Source: an uncultured Clostridia bacterium
GTDB lineage: Bacteria; Bacillota; Clostridia; Oscillospirales; Ruminococcaceae
Direction of reading: 5' to 3'
Length of the DNA: 64,000 nt
Assembly: GCA_947600065.1 (NCBI GenBank)
Contig: CANQFZ010000003.1
Span: forward strand, 62,001-126,000
In this document: positions 26,721 to 34,859 of the stretch, piece by piece
Layout: the number at the start of each line of letters is the position of its first letter
How positions within the stretch are numbered: the first letter of the stretch is position 1
The notes under the pieces: generated by a model
The model's database searches: none
Told to the model about the DNA's origin: nothing
What the model saw: the letters and a program-made list of their open reading frames with translations, nothing else
Made by a program: the position numbers and the translations under genes

Positions 26721-28091
26721 TCAAACAATTGTTATCATATCATCGGGCATTTCGCAATACCCCTTTATCATTTCTACAATGGACTTCAGATCGGATAGGG
26801 AAGTGGCGTTTAATACTTGCAATCCGTTTGACAGCTTATTACAATCTTCCACAGGTACTGCCGTTCTATAAAAAACGTCCTTTTGACGTAATTTAAAAGC
26901 TAGTCCCGCAATACGAGCCATTTTAAACGGTTTGTAATTTATTGAAAACTCGCACACATTTTTTAATGCGTCCGAATAATCGTAGGCTGTTATTACTTTC
27001 CCATTGATTTTAAGAGTTATGCCGTTTGAAATATTATCGTTTAATGCTTTTGTTTCAGCCATTGTTTCAGTCGGCATTTCTGCTTTGCTTTCAATTCCCG
27101 TTTCCAAACCAGTTGGTTCATCATTTGAATTGTCCTCTTCATTTGGTTCTTCTGATATATCTGTGAAATTATTTCTGGTAATATACTCGATTATCATTTG
27201 GCTGCTGTCAATAGAACAAAGTTCAAGCAAACGCTTTACATGCTTAATTAAATCGGGAGCATTTAGGTTTCCTTCAGCAAAAAAATCAGATGTTATTCTT
27301 ACTCCTCTGCGAAGCCTATGAGCAAGGGTTTTATTTGCAAAGTCTATCCGATGTCCATATAGCGATTTGCCGATCAAGTTTTTTAAAATGTCTACATAGT
27401 TATTGTCGTTGTAAAGCAAACCAAGAAATTTAGCATATAAATCAGTCCAGTTTGCGACAGTATACTTCCTATTGTAAAATGAGAATGAAAGCGGTTTTGA
27501 TTTTATATAAATATAGGGCGTATCAAAATTTATTGTCTTTACATCATCATATTTCGTTAAGTGCTGCGAAGGACTGTGAGATGTTTTTGATTTGTGTTCA
27601 GACTGTGCTGTTATATTGACAAAGCTATTGACAGCATCATACAAAGATCTTAAAAGATCAGAATATTGACGAAACTTCTTTCTTCTCTTCTGAACTCTGC
27701 TGTACTCTTCTCCGTCATCAATGTCAAATAATTCATTGTATTCTCTTTGGATATTTATTAGCGCAGAATTTACTCTTTTGTTCAAATCATCAAGATGCCT
27801 ATATAATTCATCATTTGTCAAAAGAGTGTATTCTTCGGAATTTGGTTCAATGTTATGACTTTCAATTATCTCGCCGCAGCAAGTGTGTATTTTTTGTATT
27901 AAACGAACCTTGTTCAATACCGATAATAATTCTTGTACATCAACCGTTTCGGAGGAAAGAAATTTAAGATACTCTTTTTTTCCTTTTTTATAGTCATTTA
28001 CTATATTCTGAATAAAATCAAGAATACCATTTTCAACTTCTGCCTCGTTACTTTCATTTAATTCGGAGATGATTTTAAAATCGTCGTTCAC
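26721..28091 (-). CDS. First gene of the DrmAB-Hsp70 operon, unknown
   Basis: 456 residues from GTG at 28091, which has AAAGG 9 bases upstream. The frame is also open from TTG at 28130, but the predicted transcription start is at about 28128, so that codon would not be translated normally. The N-terminal 170 residues are helical and charged. The middle part (LSFSFYNRKYTVANWTDLYA, then ELCSIDSSQMIIEY) resembles a small wedge domain seen at the ends of restriction-type proteins, but I cannot name the family. An acidic, low-complexity linker separates a second small domain. It may be the target-recognition or adaptor subunit; this is a guess from position. Confidence 0.72.
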   Translation of the reverse strand: MNDDFKIISELNESNEAEVENGILDFIQNIVNDYKKGKKEYLKFLSSETVDVQELLSVLNKVRLIQKIHTCCGEIIESHNIEPNSEEYTLLTNDELYRHLDDLNKRVNSALINIQREYNELFDIDDGEEYSRVQKRRKKFRQYSDLLRSLYDAVNSFVNITAQSEHKSKTSHSPSQHLTKYDDVKTINFDTPYIYIKSKPLSFSFYNRKYTVANWTDLYAKFLGLLYNDNNYVDILKNLIGKSLYGHRIDFANKTLAHRLRRGVRITSDFFAEGNLNAPDLIKHVKRLLELCSIDSSQMIIEYITRNNFTDISEEPNEEDNSNDEPTGLETGIESKAEMPTETMAETKALNDNISNGITLKINGKVITAYDYSDALKNVCEFSINYKPFKMARIAGLAFKLRQKDVFYRTAVPVEDCNKLSNGLQVLNATSLSDLKSIVEMIKGYCEMPDDMITIV

Positions 28092-28135
28092 ATAATCAAA
28101 CCTTTCAGAATTATATTTGTTAAATTGCAATTATC

Positions 28136-28164
28136 ATTATAACATATTTTTACTAAAATAGCAA
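28136..28164 (-). promoter_or_regulatory. Promoter of the DrmAB-Hsp70 operon
   Basis: On the minus strand TTGCTA (28164-28159), 17 bp, then TATAAT (28141-28136). Transcription would begin at about 28128, placing the GTG start at 28091 behind a leader of about 37 bases with AAAGG. Confidence 0.82.
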
Positions 28165-28243
28165 TATTTCGAATTAAAATTCTTTGAGCATTTTATATAC
28201 CCCCTAATCAAGCACAAGTCGTAAAATGAGACTGAGTCAAATA

Positions 28244-28274
28244 TTCAGCATCTAACTTCTTAATCTTCAGCATC
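28244..28274. repeat. Direct repeats upstream of a promoter
   Basis: TTCAGCATCT occurs at 28244-28253 and 28265-28274, 21 bp apart (two helical turns), ending 10 bp before a -35 box. This is the geometry of an activator or repressor binding pair. Confidence 0.5.
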
Positions 28275-28284
28275 TGGTCAGGTA

Positions 28285-28313
28285 TTGACAAAGCTCCCAT
28301 GATTTGTTATAAT
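28285..28313 (+). promoter_or_regulatory. Consensus promoter, upstream of the pair
   Basis: TTGACA (28285-28290), 17 bp, TATAAT (28308-28313): a perfect consensus directing rightward transcription from about 28320. Confidence 0.85.
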
Positions 28314-28319
28314 ATCAAC

Positions 28320-28386
28320 AAGTAAGATGGTAGTGCTTAGCACAATGCTCAAAACGTTCCGCGTGCTTATTCGGAACTTTTCTTTT
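28320..28386 (+). ncRNA. Candidate short RNA between promoter and terminator
   Basis: From the consensus promoter at 28285-28313 the transcript would meet GTTCCG (28356-28361) pairing with CGGAAC (28372-28377), followed by TTTTCTTTTTT. That predicts an RNA of roughly 65 nt. It contains no credible ORF. It could be a free small RNA or an attenuating leader of the exonuclease-RecQ gene. Length and existence are predicted only. Confidence 0.45.
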
Positions 28387-28389
28387 TTA

Positions 28390-28418
28390 TTGACATCAAG
28401 GCGTAAAGTTGTTATAAC
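28390..28418 (+). promoter_or_regulatory. Promoter of the exonuclease-RecQ operon
   Basis: TTGACA (28390-28395), 17 bp, TATAAC (28413-28418), starting transcription about 10 bases before the ATG at 28435. Together with the hairpin just upstream this argues that the in-frame ATG at 28327 is not the start. Confidence 0.75.
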
Positions 28419-28434
28419 ATCGGGCGGTGAATAT

Positions 28435-31400
28435 ATGAAGCATATCTTCTTTATTGATACCGAAGTCAGCGAAACCGATCATAAAGCGTGTGATTTCGGT
28501 GCAGTAAATGAAAATGACAATAAACTGCATACGAGTTCGGGTCGGGAATTTCACGACTTTATTGCAGATGCAGAATATCTCTGCGGTCATAATATCATTG
28601 ATCATGACGCGCAATATATCAAAATAACCGAAAACGCAAATTTTATCGACACTTTATATCTGTCACCGCTGATGTTCCCTAATAAACCATACCACAGACT
28701 TTTAAAAGATGATAAGCTCCGGACGGACGAACTTAATAATCCGTTAAATGATGCAATAAAGACAAAAGAACTTTTCTATGATGAAGTCAATGCTTTTTTA
28801 GAGCTTAATGTTAAAACTAAACTCATCTACTATATGCTCTTGAAAAACAGCAATTACTTTTCGGGATTTTTTGATTATCTGGGATTTTTTGCAGACAGCG
28901 ATGTCAAAGCGGCAATTAGGCTTCAATTTGCAGGGAAAATATGTGAAAATGCGCCGCTCGATGATGTCATTAACAGCTCGCCGATAGAGCTTGCATACTG
29001 CCTTGCGTTGATTTCTGCAACTGAAGAACATTCTCTGATACCGAAGTGGGTGCAGGTCAATTATCCGAATACAGAAGTGGTTATGCGAGAGCTTCGAGGC
29101 ACTTCCTGCCATAAATGCGAATATTGCAAATCAATGCTTGAACCTGTCGCCTATCTTGGCAAATATTTCGGTTATAACAGCTTTCGCAGATACAACGGCG
29201 AGCCTTTACAGGAAAATGCAGTCAAAGCGGCTGTGGAACATAATTCTCTGCTTGCTATATTCCCAACCGGCGGCGGTAAATCATTGACTTTTCAGATACC
29301 TGCGCTTATGGCGGGGGAAACAGAACGTGCGCTGACTGTCGTTATTTCTCCGTTACAGTCGCTTATGAAAGACCAGGTCGATAATCTTGAAAAGCGCGGT
29401 ATTGCAGAAGCTGTCACTATAAACGGTCTTCTCAGTCCTATTGAGAGAGCAGAGGCAATAGAGCGCGTTGAATCGGGCATTGCTTCCATTCTCTATATTT
29501 CTCCCGAATTGCTTCGATCTGTTACTATTGAGCGGCTTTTATTGTCGCGTCATATTGACCGTTTCGTCATTGATGAAGCGCATTGTTTTTCGGCGTGGGG
29601 TCAGGATTTTCGTGTGGACTATCTTTATATAGGCGATTTTATCCGTGAATTGCAGGAAAAGAAAGGGTGCAGGATACCTGTTTCTTGCTTTACTGCAACC
29701 GCAAAGCAAAAGGTCATCAGCGATATTAAAGATTATTTTAAGGACAAACTCGGGCTTGAGCTTCTGTTGTTTGCAACATCTGCAACGCGCACTAATCTTC
29801 GATATGAAGTGCTTTATAAAGAAACCGACGACGAAAAATATGAAGCTCTCCGTTGCCTTATCGAGGAGAAAAACTGCCCTACTATCGTCTATGTTTCAAG
29901 GACAAAAAGGACGAGTGAACTTGCGGATAAACTTTGCTGCGACGGTTTTAAAGCAAGACCTTTCAATGGTAAAATGGACAGCAGCGAGAAACAGGAAAAT
30001 CAAGAGGCTTTTATAAATGATGAGGTTCAGATAATAGTTGCAACATCGGCTTTCGGTATGGGCGTTGATAAATCCAACGTTAAATTGGTCGTGCATTACG
30101 ATATTTCGGATTCGCTTGAAAACTATGTTCAAGAGGCAGGCCGCGCGGGACGTGATGAGAATTTACAGGCGGAATGTTATGTGCTGTTCAATGACAATGA
30201 TCTGGACAAACATTTCATCCTTCTTAATCAGAGCAAACTCAGTATCAGTGAGATACAGCAGGTCTGGAAAGCTATAAAAGACTTTACTCACACACGTTCG
30301 GATGTGTGCTGCTCGGCGCTTGAAATAGCCAGACAGGCAGGCTGGGACGACAGCGTTTCCGAAATCGAAACAAGGGTAAAAACAGCGCTGCAGGCTCTTG
30401 AAAATGCAGGGTATATAAAGCGCGGGAAGAATGTTCCCCGAGTATATGCAGACGGTATACTTGCAAAGAGTACAATTGAGGCAAACAAGAAAATCGATGT
30501 TTCTACCAAATTTAATGACGATAAGGAAAGAACCGCGGCTAAGCGTATCATAAGCAAACTTATCTCAAAAAGGAGTATTTCAAAAGCGGGAAACGACGAT
30601 GCGGAATCAAGAGTAGACTACCTTGCGGATATACTCGGCATTGAAAAATCGGACATTATACGTTACATTCAGATAATGCGCGAGGACGGTTTGCTTGCAG
30701 ACAGCAAAGACTTGACTGCATATATACAGAAAACTGATACCGTCAATAAGTCTATGATCGTTCTTCACCGCTTTCAAACCCTTGAAACCTTTCTGCTCGG
30801 GGATATTGAGAATATAGAAGCTGACAAGTTATGCTTGAACTATAAGGAACTGAATGAAGCGGCTCTTGAACGAGGAATAAGAAACAGTTCGGTAAGATCC
30901 ATAAAGACATTGTTTTATTATTGGACGATACGTAACTATATTAAAAAAGAGCAGTATCAGACTACGGATAAAGTTATCATTATACCGAAAATGACTATTG
31001 AGCAAATTAAGAAAAATCGTCGGAACAGTTATGCTGTTTCAGAGTTTATTATAAACTATCTGTTTGAGATAAGCGGCGGAGATATAAATTGTAAAGATGA
31101 AGCGCTCGTGGAATTTTCGATACTGGAATTGATAAACAAATACCGTGAACAATTCTTGACGGATATAAACGAACAGGATATAGAAGAAGCACTGTTGTTT
31201 CTCTCCAAGATCGGGGCATTGAAGCTGGAAGGCGGCTTTCTTGTGCTTTACAGCGGTATGCGTATAAAGCGGCTGATACTTGACAATAAAAGGCGCTATA
31301 AGGTGGAGGATTACAAACAGCTTAATGAATTTTATCAGCAGAAAATACAGCAGATACATATCGTAGGCGAATTTGCGAATATGATGGTACGCGACTATAA

Positions 31401-33204
31401 TCAGGCTTTGCAATTTGTAGACGATTATTTCAGAATGGATCATAAGAAATTCCTGTCGAAGTATTTCTCCGGCGAAAGATCCGCCGAGATACAACGAAAT
31501 ATCACGCCCGAAAAATACCGAAAACTGTTTGGCACCCTATCGGAAAGACAGCTTGAAATTATCCGTGACGATACTTCAAAATATATTGTTGTCACCGCAG
31601 GACCGGGCAGTGGCAAAACGAGAGTACTTGTGCATAAGCTGGCGTCGCTTTTAATGCTTGAAGACGTGAAGCATGAACAGCTTCTGATGCTTACATTCTC
31701 CCGCGCCGCCGCGATAGAGTTCAAACAGCGTTTGTGCGGACTGATAGGGAAAGCAGCAAACTTTATAGAGATAAAGACGTTTCATTCATACTGCTTTGAT
31801 TTGCTTGGAAAGATTGGCAATTTACGCGAATCGGAGAATATTGTTAAAGACGCAGGCAAGCTGATAAGAAGCGGGGAAGTCGACTTAGGCAGGATCACAA
31901 AATCGGTCCTTGTCATAGATGAAGCGCAAGATATGGACAATCATGAATACAGTCTTGTAGAAGCGCTTATGGAAAGAAACGAGGATATGCGTGTAATTGC
32001 CGTAGGAGATGACGACCAGAATATCTATAAATTTCGCGGCTCCGACTCAAAATATCTGAGAAAGTTTATAACCGAACATGAAGCCAAGCGGTATTCTTTG
32101 ATAGACAATTATAGAAGCTGTAAAAGTGTCATAAGATTTGCAGATGAGTTTGTAAGATCAATTTCCGACAGAATGAAATCGGAGGATATTATCGCTGTTT
32201 CGGATAATATTGGCGAAGTCGGTCTTGTAAAGCATAGCTGTGTAAATATGGAAACGGCGTTGGTCGAAGATATGCTGCAAACTTCCGCTAAGGGCGACAC
32301 TTGTATACTTACAAGCACCAACAATGAAGCCTTGCTTTTACTTGGTATCCTGAAGCAGAGAAATATCCCCGCAAAACTTATTCAGTCCATTGACGGATTT
32401 GATCTTTACGATATTGCAGAAATACGCTATTTCCTTAAAATGCTGGATAAGAATTCCTCTCCTATTATCGACAATGATCGGTGGAACAGTGCGGTAAAAG
32501 CATTACAGGAGAAATACAGCGAAAGCGACTGCCTACCCATAATTATGAATATTATAAATGTATTTGAGGAAGTCAACGAGAAAAAATATCGTACCGATTT
32601 TGAAATGTTCCTGCACGAATCAAAAGTAGAGGATTTTTATACGTATGAACAGGGCGTTGTTACTATCTCAACAATGCATAAGTCAAAGGGCAGAGAGTTC
32701 GACAATGTTTATATGCTTATAGGTAATGTAGATATGAGAAGCGACGAGGAAAAAAGAAAGCTCTATGTCGGTATGACAAGAGCAAAAAATGTACTACATA
32801 TTCACTATTACGGCAATACTTTCGACAAATATTCCGAATATGCAAACTTTAAGGTTGACGCATTTGATTATCCCAAACCATCTGAACTTATATTGCAGCT
32901 TTCACACAAAGATGTATATCTAAACTTTTTCAAGGATAAAAAAGCATTGATATTACAGTTGAAAAGCGGTATGCATCTTACTGTTACAGGCAACAGGCTG
33001 CATGCAAAGGTAAACGGAAAATCCGTTCCTATTTTGCAATTTTCAGCCGATTGCAATGAAAATGTTAAACAACTCATATCATCGGGATATAAGCCTTATG
33101 ATGCAGTGATACGTTTTATCTGTGCATGGAAAGGGAAAGAGGATACCACAGAATCGGCGGTCATTTTGGCAGATGTTTATTTTCATACAAGTACAAATCA
33201 ATAA
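28435..33204 (+). CDS. DEDD exonuclease-RecQ-UvrD triple-fusion helicase
   Basis: 1589 residues from MKHIFFIDTEVSE (GGGCGGTG ribosome site). Residues 1-170 look like a DEDD 3'-5' exonuclease: FIDTE (the DxE pair), CGHNIIDHDAQYI. From about 250 a RecQ helicase follows: PTGGGKS near 280, VIDEAHCFSAWGQDFR, SAFGMGVDKSNVKLVVHYD, QEAGRAGRD. A helical/winged region links to a UvrD-type helicase from about 1030: AGPGSGKTRVL near 1056, VLVIDEAQDMDN, VGDDDQNIYKFRGSD, TMHKSKGREFDNVYML, VGMTRAKNVLHIHYY. All motors look intact. It would unwind and degrade DNA. It heads an operon with an RNase H-like and an ImmA/IrrE gene, divergent from the DrmAB-Hsp70 operon. Confidence 0.9.
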   Translation: MKHIFFIDTEVSETDHKACDFGAVNENDNKLHTSSGREFHDFIADAEYLCGHNIIDHDAQYIKITENANFIDTLYLSPLMFPNKPYHRLLKDDKLRTDELNNPLNDAIKTKELFYDEVNAFLELNVKTKLIYYMLLKNSNYFSGFFDYLGFFADSDVKAAIRLQFAGKICENAPLDDVINSSPIELAYCLALISATEEHSLIPKWVQVNYPNTEVVMRELRGTSCHKCEYCKSMLEPVAYLGKYFGYNSFRRYNGEPLQENAVKAAVEHNSLLAIFPTGGGKSLTFQIPALMAGETERALTVVISPLQSLMKDQVDNLEKRGIAEAVTINGLLSPIERAEAIERVESGIASILYISPELLRSVTIERLLLSRHIDRFVIDEAHCFSAWGQDFRVDYLYIGDFIRELQEKKGCRIPVSCFTATAKQKVISDIKDYFKDKLGLELLLFATSATRTNLRYEVLYKETDDEKYEALRCLIEEKNCPTIVYVSRTKRTSELADKLCCDGFKARPFNGKMDSSEKQENQEAFINDEVQIIVATSAFGMGVDKSNVKLVVHYDISDSLENYVQEAGRAGRDENLQAECYVLFNDNDLDKHFILLNQSKLSISEIQQVWKAIKDFTHTRSDVCCSALEIARQAGWDDSVSEIETRVKTALQALENAGYIKRGKNVPRVYADGILAKSTIEANKKIDVSTKFNDDKERTAAKRIISKLISKRSISKAGNDDAESRVDYLADILGIEKSDIIRYIQIMREDGLLADSKDLTAYIQKTDTVNKSMIVLHRFQTLETFLLGDIENIEADKLCLNYKELNEAALERGIRNSSVRSIKTLFYYWTIRNYIKKEQYQTTDKVIIIPKMTIEQIKKNRRNSYAVSEFIINYLFEISGGDINCKDEALVEFSILELINKYREQFLTDINEQDIEEALLFLSKIGALKLEGGFLVLYSGMRIKRLILDNKRRYKVEDYKQLNEFYQQKIQQIHIVGEFANMMVRDYNQALQFVDDYFRMDHKKFLSKYFSGERSAEIQRNITPEKYRKLFGTLSERQLEIIRDDTSKYIVVTAGPGSGKTRVLVHKLASLLMLEDVKHEQLLMLTFSRAAAIEFKQRLCGLIGKAANFIEIKTFHSYCFDLLGKIGNLRESENIVKDAGKLIRSGEVDLGRITKSVLVIDEAQDMDNHEYSLVEALMERNEDMRVIAVGDDDQNIYKFRGSDSKYLRKFITEHEAKRYSLIDNYRSCKSVIRFADEFVRSISDRMKSEDIIAVSDNIGEVGLVKHSCVNMETALVEDMLQTSAKGDTCILTSTNNEALLLLGILKQRNIPAKLIQSIDGFDLYDIAEIRYFLKMLDKNSSPIIDNDRWNSAVKALQEKYSESDCLPIIMNIINVFEEVNEKKYRTDFEMFLHESKVEDFYTYEQGVVTISTMHKSKGREFDNVYMLIGNVDMRSDEEKRKLYVGMTRAKNVLHIHYYGNTFDKYSEYANFKVDAFDYPKPSELILQLSHKDVYLNFFKDKKALILQLKSGMHLTVTGNRLHAKVNGKSVPILQFSADCNENVKQLISSGYKPYDAVIRFICAWKGKEDTTESAVILADVYFHTSTNQ

Positions 33205-33238
33205 ACGGTTATTGAGAATATAAGTTTGGAGGATAAAT

Positions 33239-34219
33239 ATGGAAAATGAAATAAGTTATTTAGAGCATGCTAAAATGTACATAGATTGCCTTGCAAACGG
33301 CATTGACCCTGTGTCGAATTTGCCTGTTAATGCCGATACGCTCCGCAATGAACAGGTTATAGCATGTTTTGAATATATTTCAGATGTTCTTGAAAGAGAT
33401 ATTTGTAATATTGAATACGATAAGGATAAGAAGAACGATTTTTTCATAACCGACGAGCAATTTGCCGAGCTGAATATCTATGAAAACAACCGCAAGGTAA
33501 GCGAAATTGCAGATGAGATAAATCGTGTTACACAAGTAAATAAAACGAGAAAAATGTCGGCGGTATGGATAAACAATTGGCTTGAAGCAGAGGGGTATCT
33601 ATGTAAAAGCGATTTAAATGGTCGTATCTCAACCGAAAAAGGCAAGCATATCGGCATAACTACCGAGCGTCGAAAAGCGAAAGACGGAAATGAATATTAT
33701 ACTAACCTTTACTCACCGCAGACGCAAAAATTTATATTTGAACATCTTAATGAAATAATTGCTTTTAGAAATGAGCATTCAGATAATGCGGAAGAAAAAA
33801 TAGAAAACATTGATTTTCCTTATGAGCTTTCAATTAAAGAATTTATACAACGGCAGCCCGATAAATGCTTTATACTGTCCGTCGGCAGTTGTGATACGCT
33901 TGCAAAACGCGGAAGCTATACGGCGGTATTGCTTTTCAAAGGTAAAAGTAAGATACTGAAGAAGTCGGACATTCCGACTAACTCTTCAAACAAATGCATA
34001 CTGACAGGTATCCTTGACGCGGTATCAGCCATCAAAATGCCTACGGATATTGTCATTCTTACCTCGACTCCTCTGGGCTTTAATACGCCTAAAAGCATAA
34101 ATTATAGTATTTGTGAGGAAATATTTCGTATACTCGAAGAGAAAAATTGTACTTTTTCCATAGCTGTATGCCAAGGCAAAGGATCAGAGCTGAATGACTT
34201 TATTCAATCACTTGAATGA
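33239..34219 (+). CDS. Helicase-associated protein with RNase H-like C-terminus
   Basis: 326 residues. The N-terminal half has the conserved opening YLEHAKMYIDCLANGIDP...IACFEYISDVLE and a winged-helix-like part (KMSAVWINNWLEAEGYL). I recognise this pattern from proteins near RecQ-type genes, but it has no firm name. The C-terminal 120 residues (FILSVGSCDTLAKRGSYTAVLLF, then ILTGILDAVSAIKMPTDIVI, KNCTFSIAVCQGK) alternate beta strands and helices like an RNase H fold. I cannot identify a full acidic catalytic set, so it may be inactive. The gene follows by 34 bp with TTGGAGG and overlaps the ImmA-like gene by ATGA. Confidence 0.7.
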   Translation: MENEISYLEHAKMYIDCLANGIDPVSNLPVNADTLRNEQVIACFEYISDVLERDICNIEYDKDKKNDFFITDEQFAELNIYENNRKVSEIADEINRVTQVNKTRKMSAVWINNWLEAEGYLCKSDLNGRISTEKGKHIGITTERRKAKDGNEYYTNLYSPQTQKFIFEHLNEIIAFRNEHSDNAEEKIENIDFPYELSIKEFIQRQPDKCFILSVGSCDTLAKRGSYTAVLLFKGKSKILKKSDIPTNSSNKCILTGILDAVSAIKMPTDIVILTSTPLGFNTPKSINYSICEEIFRILEEKNCTFSIAVCQGKGSELNDFIQSLE

Positions 34220-34635
34220 ATTTAGTAGTTGAGAATACAAATTATGAAATTGTTGATGACAATGATATGCCAGCAAATTTCTTTGCACAATGTTACCAGA
34301 AACCTGAAGGCGGTTTTGTGATACAAATCAAGGAAACGGTATATAATGGTGCTTGTTATAATAACAACTATGCTTTTCGTTGTTTTATCTGTCATGAGAT
34401 CTGCCATGTAATGCTTTTTTGGCTCGACTTTACACCTATATCAGCCCGGTCATTTGGAGATACAGAAATCGAACCGTTCAGAAGTGTTGAGTGGCAGGCA
34501 AAGGCATTGACAGGAGAAGTCATGATTCCCTATGAGGCTTAAAAAGGATTGACATCAGAGGAAATAATCGAAAAATATCATGTTACAAAAAAATCAGCAG
34601 AATACAGAGTAAAGCAGGATATAAAGAATAAGTAA
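34216..34635 (+). pseudogene. ImmA/IrrE metalloprotease with an internal stop
   Basis: The frame starts inside the previous stop (ATGA overlap) and encodes an ImmA/IrrE-type protease: zinc motif HEICH near residue 60 and SVEWQAKALTGEVMIPYEA, the usual helix after it. A TAA at 34540-34542 interrupts the frame, which then continues without shift (KGLTSEEIIEKYHVTKKSAEYRV) to TAA at 34633. That tail is the standard ImmA ending, so a single nonsense change is likely. The truncated 108-residue product keeps HExxH and might still act. ImmA proteases cleave phage-type repressors; the target here is not evident. Confidence 0.8.
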
Positions 34636-34689
34636 TGAAGTTTTTAAAAAGTTAAGGTGATTCCGATGCATAATTATTTTTGACAAAGG

Positions 34690-34765
34690 AAAACGCATTG
34701 ACAAGTTGCCGCTAACAACAAATCAATGCGCTTTGGGAAGTTATGAGTATGCTCATAACTACTAC
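34690..34765 (-). ncRNA. Candidate small RNA with two hairpins
   Basis: Leftward from the consensus promoter at 34772-34801 the transcript folds as hairpin GTTATGAG/CTCATAAC (34740-34747 with 34752-34759), then a larger stem TCAATGCG partner pair CGCATTGA (34723-34730 with 34694-34701), directly followed by TTTTCC on the minus strand, like an intrinsic terminator. The predicted RNA is about 75 nt with no ORF. In DNA the flanks TTGACAAAGGAAA (34680-34692) and TTTCCTTTGTCAA (34789-34801) also form a 13-bp inverted repeat, so the whole block could fold as a three-way junction. Confidence 0.5.
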
Positions 34766-34771
34766 GGGTTT

Positions 34772-34801
34772 ATTATATCATAGCTTCCTTTCCTTTGTCA
34801 A
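34772..34801 (-). promoter_or_regulatory. Consensus promoter for leftward small RNA
   Basis: On the minus strand TTGACA (34801-34796), 18 bp, TATAAT (34777-34772). No protein gene lies downstream within the next 130 bp in this direction. Confidence 0.7.
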
Positions 34802-34830
34802 TCGGCAAATTATACAAATATTATTTGATT

Positions 34831-34845
34831 GCCGGTTTAGCCGGC
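34831..34845 (+). other. GC hairpin just before the DUF4417 ribosome site
   Basis: GCCGG (34831-34835), loop TTTAG, CCGGC (34841-34845), ending 3 bases before AAAGGAG of the DUF4417 gene. It may affect translation. Confidence 0.5.
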
Positions 34846-34859
34846 AGAAAGGAGAAGCT

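Noticed and set aside
28327-28434. 36-codon upstream extension of the RecQ-fusion gene
   Set aside because: It contains a terminator-like hairpin and a full promoter, and the exonuclease domain begins right after the ATG at 28435 with its own ribosome site.
16767-34635. Search for a DNA methyltransferase or PLD nuclease to complete classical DISARM
   Set aside because: No protein in this range shows methylase motifs (such as FxGxG with NPPY or PC) or HxK pairs of PLD nucleases.
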